Shown in pieces: positions 6,879 through 12,865 of a stretch of 17,022 nt of DNA (within the stretch, counting starts at the first letter, position 1; each line of letters begins with the position of its first letter). The notes under the pieces were generated by a model. The model saw only the letters and a program-made list of their open reading frames with translations. It ran no database searches and was not told the origin of the DNA. Made by a program: the position numbers and the translations under genes. The stretch covers positions 1 to 17,022 of the forward strand of contig CAJTTQ010000040.1 of NCBI GenBank assembly GCA_910579145.1. Reading direction: 5' to 3'. The DNA is from an uncultured Eubacterium sp. GTDB taxonomy: Bacteria > Bacillota > Clostridia > Lachnospirales > Lachnospiraceae.

Positions 6879-7346
6879 CTATTCTAACAGGCAGACCGCC
6901 TGACAGGATATTCCCGATTTGTCGCCGGTGAAACCGAGTCCTTCTTCCGTCGTGGCTTTTACACTGATCCGGTCAGTGTCCACCCCGAGCGTATCCGCGA
7001 TATTTGCCCGCACCTGCTCGATAAACGGCGCCAGTTTCGGCTCCTGTGCCACGATGACGGCATCCACATTTCCGATTTTATACCCTTTCCCCTCCAAAAG
7101 CACGGCCGCTCGCTTTAAAAGCCGCAGGCTGGAAACTCCTCGGTAACGCTCATCCGTATCCGGAAAATGCCTGCCGATGTCTCCCATCGCCGCCGCTCCA
7201 AACATGGCGTCCATGATCGCGTGAAGAAGCACATCCGCGTCCGAATGTCCGGCCAGGCCGCATTCGTGCTCGATCTCCACGCCTCCTAACACCAGTTTCC
7301 TTCCTTTTTCCAGTTTGTGTACATCATATCCGATTCCGATTCTCAT
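6879..7346 (-). CDS. ispF: 2-C-methyl-D-erythritol 2,4-cyclodiphosphate synthase
   Basis: This 155-residue protein has the normal length for IspF. The enzyme converts CDP-methylerythritol 2-phosphate to the cyclic diphosphate plus CMP in the MEP isoprenoid pathway, as a cytosolic trimer with zinc. The sequence starts MRIGIGYDVHKL, giving zinc ligands Asp8 and His10, with His42 in DADVLLHAIMDAMFG. The FPDTD motif (61-65) and the C-terminal KATTEEGLGFTG loop are intact. AAAGGAAGG precedes the ATG. ispD is not adjacent; the upstream neighbours are tRNA genes with a strong terminator, so ispF probably has its own promoter in the short gap 7347-7393, although I see no convincing boxes there. Confidence 0.96.
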   Translation of the reverse strand: MRIGIGYDVHKLEKGRKLVLGGVEIEHECGLAGHSDADVLLHAIMDAMFGAAAMGDIGRHFPDTDERYRGVSSLRLLKRAAVLLEGKGYKIGNVDAVIVAQEPKLAPFIEQVRANIADTLGVDTDRISVKATTEEGLGFTGDKSGISCQAVCLLE

Positions 7347-7392
7347 GCTGTTCCTTCCTTTCTCACTTCTATCGTATGTTTAGTGAATCAAT

Positions 7393-7422
7393 AGAAAAAA
7401 AAGCCTTGAACAGACAAGGCTT
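7393..7422 (-). terminator. Rho-independent terminator after tRNA-Met
   Basis: On the minus strand AAGCCTTG pairs perfectly with CAAGGCTT around a 6-base loop, and the stem runs into eight or more T. It starts 5 bases after the 3' end of tRNA-Met and separates the tRNA unit from ispF. Confidence 0.92.
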
Positions 7423-7427
7423 GTACG

Positions 7428-7501
7428 TAGCGGGAAAGGGATTTGAACCCCCGACACCACGGGTATGAACCGTGTGCTCTTGCCAACTGAGCTATCCCGC
7501 C
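7428..7501 (-). tRNA. tRNA-Met(CAT), elongator type
   Basis: The cloverleaf is complete: acceptor GGCGGGA with TCCCGCT and discriminator A, D-arm GCTC...GAGC, anticodon stem CACGG/CCGTG with loop TTCATAC, and T-arm GGGGG-TTCAAAT-CCCTT with one weak pair. The paired first position (G-T) argues against an initiator tRNA. The sequence resembles elongator Met of Clostridia more than the lysidine-modified Ile-CAT. No CCA is encoded. It is co-transcribed with tRNA-Val. Confidence 0.93.
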
Positions 7502-7593
7502 AAAATGCCATATAATATGGCGATTTATTATGAAGCTGCTATACTGCGATCGACAAGCCTTCCACTTAGCCTACCGCTTCAATAAGAATAAAA

Positions 7594-7666
7594 TGGGACC
7601 TATAGGGCTCGAACCTATGACCCTCTGCTTGTAAGGCAGATGCTCTCCCAGCTGAGCTAAGATCCC
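7594..7666 (-). tRNA. tRNA-Val(TAC)
   Basis: The acceptor GGGATCT pairs with AGGTCCC and the discriminator is A. The D-arm is GCTC...GAGC, the anticodon stem TCTGC/GCAGA holds loop CTTACAA with anticodon TAC, and the T-arm is ATAGG-TTCGAGC-CCTAT. No CCA is encoded. It lies 92 bases upstream of tRNA-Met in the same transcription unit. Confidence 0.95.
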
Positions 7667-7697
7667 ATTTGCTTGCTTATCAGCAGCACCAGTGATT

Positions 7698-7726
7698 ATT
7701 ATATAAAAACAATTAGAGTTTGTCAA
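7698..7726 (-). promoter_or_regulatory. Perfect sigma-A promoter of tRNA-Val and tRNA-Met
   Basis: On the minus strand TTGACA (7721-7726), a 17-base spacer and TATAAT (7698-7703) match the consensus at all 12 positions. tRNA-Val starts about 32 bases downstream of the -10 box. The region upstream of the -35 is A/T-rich, like an UP element. Confidence 0.92.
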
Positions 7727-7761
7727 GCTTTTTTTGAAAAATTTTACATCATTTTTCAATG

Positions 7762-8238
7762 CTATAAAAACAGCGCCATAAAAGTCTCTCTTGCCACCAC
7801 GCTCAGCGTAGCCATGATCACCCCAGCCAGCAAAACACCTCCCATGCTCGCCAGAATACTGGACTTAAAATCCATATCCAAAAGGCTTGCCGCAAGCGTT
7901 CCCGTCCATGCTCCCGTACCGGGAAGCGGAATGCCTACAAACAGGAGAAGCGCTACAAAAAGGCCTTTGCCCGCCTTTTCCTGAAGTTTTTTCCCGCCTT
8001 TTTCCCCTTTTTCCAGACAAAAGCTGAAAAATCTTCCGATCACCGGCTTATCCGCTCCCCACACGAGAATCTTTCTCGCAAAGAAATAGATGAACGGCAC
8101 TGGCAGCATATTTCCCACGATTGCAAGTGGAAATGCGATATACAGCGGAATGTTCCACACAACGGAATACGGGATCGCTCCCCTCAGTTCGATCAGGGGT
8201 ACCATTGATATTAAAAATACAAGTAAATAGTGTAACAT
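7762..8238 (-). CDS. Small multidrug export-like membrane protein (PF06695 family)
   Basis: This predicts a 158-residue membrane protein. The start at 8238 (MLHYLLVF) is chosen because AAAGGA lies about 10 bases upstream and an N-terminal extension to 8322 would be a highly charged stretch overlapping the upstream gene. The two diagnostic motifs are present: PLIELRGAIP at about 14-23, and GIPLPGTGAWTG at about 102-113, each of which looks like a re-entrant hairpin. Four or so hydrophobic segments surround them. The family name comes from an early suggestion about drug export; transport function is not established for most members. It starts 37 bases after the phosphodiesterase gene, probably in one operon with it and rdgB. 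Confidence 0.85.
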   Translation of the reverse strand: MLHYLLVFLISMVPLIELRGAIPYSVVWNIPLYIAFPLAIVGNMLPVPFIYFFARKILVWGADKPVIGRFFSFCLEKGEKGGKKLQEKAGKGLFVALLLFVGIPLPGTGAWTGTLAASLLDMDFKSSILASMGGVLLAGVIMATLSVVARETFMALFL

Positions 8239-8275
8239 TTTTTCTTTTTCCTTTCTGTTCTTCCTATTATTATGT

Positions 8276-8764
8276 TTATGATACTTCACACAAGGAAATG
8301 CGGACTTCCCCGCCCTCGTCAAATTCGATCACGGCATACGTAGGGATGAATCCGCTCTGCCTCGGCCTTGAAATACTGCCAGGGTTCAAAACGGTCAGCG
8401 CAGAAGACTGCTCCAAAAAAGGGACGTGGGTGTGTCCATACAAAACGATGTCTGCCCCCTGTTCCAGCGCCCAGTATTTTAACATATCAACTCCAGAATT
8501 CACATGCTGGCGGTGTCCGTGCGTCATCGCCACGCTGTGTCCGTGTAATTTCACTACCTGGAACGCCGGCGCCTGGGACGACCAGTCACAGTTTCCCCTC
8601 ACGATGTACGTAGGCCCCTGGATGGAAGCGCGGAGCCTGTCCTCTCCGCTCTCCATGTCACCCAAAAAGAACAAACCCGCGATACTGTCTTTTTGCCGCG
8701 CAATGATCTCTAGCATCCTCTCATGTTTTCCATGCGAATCGCTAAACACCAGATATTTTGCCAT
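8276..8764 (-). CDS. YfcE/MJ0936-type metallophosphoesterase
   Basis: This 162-residue cytosolic phosphodiesterase has the calcineurin-like fold. All metal-binding motifs are present in order: SDSHG (Asp9, His11), LGDMES (Asp36), VRGNCD (Asn58), MTHGHRQ (His82) and YGHTHVP (His111, His113). The NPGS motif typical of the YfcE group follows. Relatives hydrolyse phosphodiesters with Mn2+, but the physiological substrate is not known. AAAGGAGAGG precedes the ATG. It begins 15 bases after rdgB, a pairing common in Firmicutes, so co-transcription is likely. Confidence 0.93.
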   Translation of the reverse strand: MAKYLVFSDSHGKHERMLEIIARQKDSIAGLFFLGDMESGEDRLRASIQGPTYIVRGNCDWSSQAPAFQVVKLHGHSVAMTHGHRQHVNSGVDMLKYWALEQGADIVLYGHTHVPFLEQSSALTVLNPGSISRPRQSGFIPTYAVIEFDEGGEVRISLCEVS

Positions 8765-8779
8765 ATACCTCTCCTTTAT

Positions 8780-9370
8780 TCATTCGCCGTTCAATATTTC
8801 TACCATTTTCCTCAGCGCGATCCCCCGATGGCTGATCTTATTTTTTTCTTCCGGTTCCATTTCACCGGTCGTACAGCCGCGTTCTGGCAGATAAAAAATC
8901 GGATCATACCCAAAGCCGTTCGTTCCCTTCGGCTCATATGCCAGCATCCCCTCGATGACTCCCCTCGTCGTCTCCATTCTTCCGTCCGGATAAGCACAGG
9001 CAATCGCGCAGACAAAACGCGCTGTCCTCTCTTCTTCCTTCGCTTGTTCACATCGTTTCAAAATCTCCGCGTTTTTGATCTCGTAAGACGTATCTTCTCC
9101 TAAATATCTGGCGGAATATATTCCCGGTTCGCCGCCCAGATAATCCACCTCAAACCCCGAATCGTCGGCTAATACCATCTCATTTGTCTGTTGACAGATG
9201 GCCTTTGCCTTGATCTGGGCATTTTCCTCAAATGTCTTTCCATCTTCGACGATATTGGTATGTATATCCAAATCCTTCAACGAATATACCTCATACCCTC
9301 CCCCCAATATCTGCCGTATCTCATTTACTTTCCCTTCGTTATTCGTCGCAAAAATAAGTTTTCTTCCCAT
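8780..9370 (-). CDS. rdgB: RdgB/HAM1 family XTP/dITP pyrophosphatase
   Basis: This 196-residue enzyme hydrolyses non-canonical purine triphosphates (dITP, XTP) to monophosphates and keeps hypoxanthine and xanthine out of nucleic acids. The start MGRKLIFATNN at 9370 has AAGGAGG 6 bases upstream. A longer frame up to 9394 would run into the preceding gene. Key features are ATNNEGK (8-14), FEENAQIKA (47-55), LADDSGFEVDYLGGEPG (67-83) with catalytic Asp69 and Asp70, GFGYDPIF (152-159) and SHRG (180-183). The start lies 10 bases after the stop of the upstream methyltransferase gene, supporting one operon with the phosphodiesterase and membrane-protein genes downstream. Confidence 0.95.
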   Translation of the reverse strand: MGRKLIFATNNEGKVNEIRQILGGGYEVYSLKDLDIHTNIVEDGKTFEENAQIKAKAICQQTNEMVLADDSGFEVDYLGGEPGIYSARYLGEDTSYEIKNAEILKRCEQAKEEERTARFVCAIACAYPDGRMETTRGVIEGMLAYEPKGTNGFGYDPIFYLPERGCTTGEMEPEEKNKISHRGIALRKMVEILNGE

Positions 9371-9380
9371 CGCGCCCTCC

Positions 9381-10547
9381 TTACAATCTCTCAACGTTCT
9401 TTTGCTTCGGCGGTTTCAGTCCCATGTACTGATACAGATACGTCTTCATCATTCCATTATAGATTTTCCGGTTCTTCGCCGCTTTCTTTCCGATCGCCCT
9501 CTGCGCGTCCTCATATCCGCTTAAAAGGAAAAACGACCACGTCTCATTTTCCTTTATGATATTCCCGATCGTACGGTAGAGCATGGACATCTCATCCCTG
9601 GAAGAAAGACGCTCCCCATATGGGGGATTGGTGATCACAAAACCGTATTTTTTCGGCGAACGGAAATTTAAGATATCACGCTGCTGAAAATGGATCTGCC
9701 CGTCCACACCGGCGAGTTCCGCGTTGGCTCTCGCCATCTTTAAGACTTCGGCATCGACGTCAAACCCCTGGATCACCGTTTCCACATCGTCTACTACGAG
9801 ATCCATCGCCTCCTGACCCACCTCATACCACTCCTTTTTCGGTATGAGGTTTGTCCAGTTTTCTGCCAAAAATGACCGGTTCAGTCCCGGGGCCATATGT
9901 CTCGCGATCATAGCGGCTTCGATCGGTATCGTGCCGCTGCCGCAAAAAGGATCTATGAGAACCCGGTCAGGCTTCCACGGCGACAAGAGGAGGATGGCGG
10001 CGGCAAGCGTTTCCGTCAGCGGTGCTGGCGCGGTATGTTTCCGATACCCCCGCTTATGAAGAGAAACGCCTGTCGTATCCAGTCCGACCGTGACTAGATC
10101 TTTTCGGATGCTGATCCGCAGCGGATATTCCGCCCCATCTTCGGAAAACCAATCCGTGTGGTATGTCTTTTTCAGGCTTTCCACCATCGCTTTTTTCACG
10201 ATACGCTGAATATCCGACGGACTGAACAGCTTACTGCTCACGGAGGATGCCTTTGTTACCCAGAATTTTCCGTTTTCCGGTATATACGCATCCCAAGGGA
10301 TCGCCTTTATGCCCTCAAACAGCTCATCAAAGGTCTCCGCCTGAAACTCCGCTACTTTAAGCAGGATTCGCTCCGTCGTCCGTAAAAATATATTGGCCCG
10401 GCAGATCCCCTCGGCGTCCGCGGTAAATGTTACTTTCCCATTATCCACCGCGGAAATCTCATAGCCGAGTTCCAATATCTCCCGTTTCAATACTGCTTCC
10501 ATCCCAAAATGGCATGGCGCGATCAATTCATACGTATTTCTTTTCAT
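9381..10547 (-). CDS. THUMP-domain class I RNA methyltransferase (RlmL/YpsC-like)
   Basis: This 388-residue protein combines an N-terminal ferredoxin-like and THUMP RNA-binding region (about 1-160; start MKRNTYELIAPCHFGMEAVL) with a Rossmann methyltransferase domain. The SAM-binding motif is DPFCGSGTIPIE (199-210), and NPPYGERL (307-314) is the amino-methyltransferase active-site motif expected for N2-guanine methylation. It matches B. subtilis YpsC and the N-terminal half of E. coli RlmL, which makes m2G2445 in 23S rRNA. The exact target here is not shown by sequence. The ribosome binding site is weak (AGGAAG about 14 bases before the ATG). It heads the likely unit methyltransferase-rdgB-phosphodiesterase-membrane protein. 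Confidence 0.9.
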   Translation of the reverse strand: MKRNTYELIAPCHFGMEAVLKREILELGYEISAVDNGKVTFTADAEGICRANIFLRTTERILLKVAEFQAETFDELFEGIKAIPWDAYIPENGKFWVTKASSVSSKLFSPSDIQRIVKKAMVESLKKTYHTDWFSEDGAEYPLRISIRKDLVTVGLDTTGVSLHKRGYRKHTAPAPLTETLAAAILLLSPWKPDRVLIDPFCGSGTIPIEAAMIARHMAPGLNRSFLAENWTNLIPKKEWYEVGQEAMDLVVDDVETVIQGFDVDAEVLKMARANAELAGVDGQIHFQQRDILNFRSPKKYGFVITNPPYGERLSSRDEMSMLYRTIGNIIKENETWSFFLLSGYEDAQRAIGKKAAKNRKIYNGMMKTYLYQYMGLKPPKQKNVERL

Positions 10548-10592
10548 CCGCCGCCGTTCTTCCTTTCCTTCCTATGTCCGCAGTCTGCCGCT

Positions 10593-10922
10593 TTACCCGC
10601 AATGATCCTGCGCCGCGCGCCAGACACGGTACCCCTGGTATCCTCCGGCAATACTTATGGCAAAGTATCCCTGTTTATTCATTTCCTTCGCCGCGTACAT
10701 ACTCTGATTTCCCCGCTCACAATAAAAAATTACCGTCGTGTAGCGGTGTGTCCACGTTTCCTTCTCAATCTGCCACCTCTCATACGGTATGTTTTTAGCC
10801 CCGCGGATGTGGCCCTTTTGATAATCTTCTTCATCCCGTAAATCTATCAGAATCGTCCCCGGCTTTTTCATGATCGTCTCGAGATCCCGGATCGGTATGA
10901 TCGAAAAACTCATAATCATCAC
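10593..10922 (-). CDS. Rhodanese-like single-domain protein
   Basis: This predicts about 109 residues, one rhodanese domain. The signature DLRDEEDYQKGHIRGAKNIP (about 27-46) and the active-site loop CERGNQS with Cys68 are present, so persulfide carriage or sulfurtransfer is likely; the substrate is unknown. The start is uncertain: GTG at 10922, ATG at 10919 and ATG at 10913 are all in frame and no strong ribosome binding site is visible, only AAGAA. It lies 45 bases upstream of the methyltransferase gene. Upstream is a 28-base hairpin that may end the preceding transcript, and a poor match to a sigma-A promoter (TTGTCA, 18 bases, CATAAG). Confidence 0.85.
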   Translation of the reverse strand: MMIMSFSIIPIRDLETIMKKPGTILIDLRDEEDYQKGHIRGAKNIPYERWQIEKETWTHRYTTVIFYCERGNQSMYAAKEMNKQGYFAISIAGGYQGYRVWRAAQDHCG

Positions 10923-10980
10923 GTTCTTTTTTTCTTACATCTTATGACAGTATTATGTATTTTGTGACAATCGCACAAGA

Positions 10981-11008
10981 CAAGCCGTCTCCTAACGGGG
11001 ACGGCTTG
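10981..11008 (-). terminator. Strong hairpin after the Asn/Ser-rich gene, no U-tract
   Basis: CAAGCCGTCTCC pairs with GGGGACGGCTTG through 12 pairs with one G-T, closed by a TAAC tetraloop. It begins 10 bases after the stop of the Asn/Ser-rich gene. On neither strand does a T-run follow, so it may be a 3'-end stabiliser, an atypical terminator or a processing site rather than a classical Rho-independent terminator. Confidence 0.5.
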
Positions 11009-11017
11009 CAGACACTA

Positions 11018-11266
11018 TCAATTCTTCGACTGGTTTTTGCAGCCTGAAGCGTTACGGCAGTTAGAACATTTCGAATCATTCTTCGTGCTGTTTGAAGACG
11101 TATTCGAAGAACTGTTCCGCGTACTGTTCGAAGAACTATTCGAAGAATCATTCGACGAACTATTCTTCGAATAGTTCTTTGTGCTGTTCTTTGTCGAATT
11201 CTTCGAATTATTGGTGCCATTTGTACTATTTTTCTCATCGTACTCATCCAAGAAATTCTTAGCCAT
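11018..11266 (-). CDS. Small Asn/Ser-rich tetrapeptide-repeat protein with three Cys
   Basis: This predicts an 82-residue protein not recognised as a named family. The ATG at 11266 has a textbook AGGAGG 9 bases upstream. After a short acidic head (MAKNFLDEYDEK) the protein contains 20 Asn and 24 Ser. From about residue 22 to 65 Asn falls exactly at every fourth position (23, 27, 31 up to 63), giving eleven units of the type [K/S/R]-N-x-[S/T]. The tail KCSNCRNASGCKNQ carries Cys67, Cys70 and Cys76. No signal peptide or membrane helix is seen. The repeat suggests a disordered or low-complexity protein, perhaps a spore- or stress-related structural one, but that is a guess. It follows fba by 72 bases. 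The repeat DNA forms an 18-base inverted repeat. Confidence 0.7.
   Translation of the reverse strand: MAKNFLDEYDEKNSTNGTNNSKNSTKNSTKNYSKNSSSNDSSNSSSNSTRNSSSNTSSNSTKNDSKCSNCRNASGCKNQSKN
11131..11179. repeat. 18-bp perfect inverted repeat inside the tetrapeptide-repeat gene
   Basis: The left arm 11131-11148 and right arm 11162-11179 are exact reverse complements around a 13-base spacer, rich in TTCGAA. The transcript could fold into a stable stem within the coding region. It arises from the repeated Ser-Asn codons TCG-AAT/AAC. Confidence 0.75.
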
Positions 11267-11297
11267 AGTTAATTTCCTCCTGTCTATGAACTTTTTT

Positions 11298-11328
11298 GTT
11301 ACAGGATTAGTATGGCTTTTTTCATTCG
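11298..11328 (-). promoter_or_regulatory. Possible SigE-like promoter before the Asn/Ser-rich gene
   Basis: On the minus strand, starting about 7 bases after the fba stop, GAATAAC is followed after 15 bases by CATACTAA. This resembles the mother-cell SigE pattern (KMATATT and CATACAHT) at 5 of 7 and 6 of 8 positions. It is a weak match judged by eye. Read-through from fba is the alternative, since no terminator follows fba. Confidence 0.2.
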
Positions 11329-11338
11329 GGTTATTCCG

Positions 11339-12202
11339 TCAAGCTTTTCCAACAGAACCAAATAATTCCATTTTTTCTTTTACCGTTGCCCGGATCGCAT
11401 CCGCACCAGGAGCCAGGAGTTTACGCGGGTCAAAGCCCTTTCCTTCCTGATCCTTCCCTGCCTCGATATATTTACGTGTCGCTTCGGCAAAGGAAAGCTG
11501 GCACTCCGTATTTACATTGATTTTTGATACGCCGAGGCTGATCGCCTTTTTGATCATATCTTCAGGAATTCCCGTTCCGCCGTGAAGGACTAACGGCATA
11601 TCTCCCGTCAGTTTCTGAACGGCATCCAAAGTCTCAAAACTAAGGCCTGCCCAGTTTTCCGGATATTTTCCGTGAATGTTTCCGATTCCCGCCGCAAGCA
11701 TCGTCACGCCGAGATCCGCGATCATCTTACACTCATCTGGATCCGCACACTCCCCGGCTCCGACAACGCCGTCTTCCTCGCCGCCGATAGAACCTACTTC
11801 CGCCTCGATCGACATGCCTTTTTCATTGCAGACCGCTACGAGTTCTTTCGTTTTCGCAACATTTTCCTCGATCGGATAATGAGAACCGTCGAACATAATG
11901 GAAGAAAATCCTGCCTCGATACAAGCCTTCGCGCCCTCATAACTGCCGTGGTCCAGATGAAGCGCTACCGGCACCGTGATCCCGAGTTCTTCGAGCATCC
12001 CGTTTACCATACCAACGACGGTCTTGTATCCGCACATATACTTTCCGGCACCTTCCGATACGCCAAGTATAACAGGGGATTTCAATTCCTCCGCCGTGAG
12101 AAGGATGGATTTCGTCCACTCCAGATTATTGATATTGAACTGTCCAACCGCATATTTTCCTGCTTTTGCTTTTGTAAGCATTTCTTTTGCTGAAACTAAC
12201 AT
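11339..12202 (-). CDS. fba: Class II fructose-1,6-bisphosphate aldolase
   Basis: This 287-residue enzyme has the same length as the short class II aldolases of Firmicutes. It cleaves fructose-1,6-bisphosphate to glyceraldehyde-3-phosphate and dihydroxyacetone phosphate in glycolysis, with zinc. Catalytic Asp84 and zinc ligand His85 lie in HLDHGS, followed by EAEVGSIGGEEDG (133-145), zinc ligands His177 (NIHGKY) and His207 (LHGGTG), and the substrate loop KINVNTECQ. The ATG at 12202 has GGAGG 9 bases upstream; a longer frame reaching 12493 overlaps the SEC-C gene and is rejected. A TATAAT hexamer at about 12238-12243 lies in the short upstream gap without a good -35 box. Tagatose-bisphosphate aldolases look similar, but the single-copy context favours Fba. 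Confidence 0.93.
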   Translation of the reverse strand: MLVSAKEMLTKAKAGKYAVGQFNINNLEWTKSILLTAEELKSPVILGVSEGAGKYMCGYKTVVGMVNGMLEELGITVPVALHLDHGSYEGAKACIEAGFSSIMFDGSHYPIEENVAKTKELVAVCNEKGMSIEAEVGSIGGEEDGVVGAGECADPDECKMIADLGVTMLAAGIGNIHGKYPENWAGLSFETLDAVQKLTGDMPLVLHGGTGIPEDMIKKAISLGVSKINVNTECQLSFAEATRKYIEAGKDQEGKGFDPRKLLAPGADAIRATVKEKMELFGSVGKA

Positions 12203-12272
12203 GTGATGATTCCTCCATTCTTTTTTGTGATTTTTTCTATTATAAATGTCCGCCAAACCGCACGCAGATACA

Positions 12273-12779
12273 CTATCTTCCACAACAGTGCTTATACTTC
12301 TTACCGCTTCCGCATGGACACGGATCATTCCTTCCGATTTTCGGTTCTTCGTGCCGGATCGTGCCGGAGTTTTTCTGCTCACGGTACAGTTCCTTTTGGC
12401 GCTCTTTCGTAAGTATCTCATCCCACTGCGGCAGCGTATACAGCCACTCTGCCTCGCATCCCACCATGTTATAATACAGCTTTTCACAGTCAATCTCCAA
12501 TTTAACGACCGTGTCTTTCTCCATCGTATCGATAGGATTCGGCTCTTTTAAGCTGTCATTGATCCCATCTAAGAAACCAACCATCATAGAAAGAGGCACT
12601 TCATATTTACCTGCCAGCTCCTCCACTGTTCCCTCAACAATCTCTTCTGGATTTGCCAGGAGTTTCTCGTAAATACCTTTTTCCAGCTGAAAATACTTGC
12701 TCCAAAGCTTCTCTCCTTCTTTGGAATTCTGCATTTCTTCTGAATACGCATACTCTCGCCATTCTTTCAATAACGCCAT
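12273..12779 (-). CDS. SEC-C motif protein
   Basis: This 168-residue protein ends in a clear SEC-C zinc motif: IGRNDPCPCGSGKKYKHCC with Cys154, Cys156, Cys165 and Cys166. This is the module found at the C-terminus of SecA and in many small proteins. The N-terminal 140 residues are acidic and helical and I do not recognise a domain there. No signal peptide is present, so it is probably cytosolic. SEC-C modules bind Zn and often contact SecB or the ribosome; no specific partner is visible here. GGAGGG stands 8-9 bases before the ATG. It lies between the amidase gene (87-base gap) and fba (70-base gap). Confidence 0.85.
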   Translation of the reverse strand: MALLKEWREYAYSEEMQNSKEGEKLWSKYFQLEKGIYEKLLANPEEIVEGTVEELAGKYEVPLSMMVGFLDGINDSLKEPNPIDTMEKDTVVKLEIDCEKLYYNMVGCEAEWLYTLPQWDEILTKERQKELYREQKNSGTIRHEEPKIGRNDPCPCGSGKKYKHCCGR

Positions 12780-12865
12780 TGTTCTTTCCCTCCTCCGTCT
12801 TTTCTATGCGTGATTCCATCCCACAAACATGACTATTGTATCACACATCACGCATATAGGCAATA

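Noticed and set aside
7507..7521. Small hairpin GCCATA/TATGGC between tRNA-Val and tRNA-Met
   Set aside because: Short, A/T-rich stem with only ATTTT after it; a processing site is possible, but it is too weak to call a terminator.
7571..7759. 62-codon minus-strand open frame
   Set aside because: It lies across tRNA-Val and its promoter.
8121..8894. 257-codon plus-strand open frame
   Set aside because: Antisense to three well-supported genes (membrane protein, phosphodiesterase and the end of rdgB); no recognisable protein features.
10942..11247. Arg-rich 101-codon frame overlapping the tetrapeptide-repeat gene
   Set aside because: Frame shadow of the Asn/Ser repeat, without a ribosome binding site; the 11266 start has AGGAGG.
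11040..11260. Repeated TTCGAA-containing units looking like a short repeat array or CRISPR
   Set aside because: Units are 12 bases with no spacers and keep an open reading frame with a good start site, so they are coding repeats.
11018..11266. Eleven N-x-S/T sequons as real glycosylation sites
   Set aside because: No signal peptide for an oligosaccharyltransferase route and no glycosyltransferase gene nearby; the pattern follows from the period-4 Asn/Ser repeat.
12203..12493. N-terminal extension of the aldolase frame to 12493
   Set aside because: Overlaps the 3' half of the SEC-C gene, and the aldolase family start with a strong ribosome binding site is at 12202.
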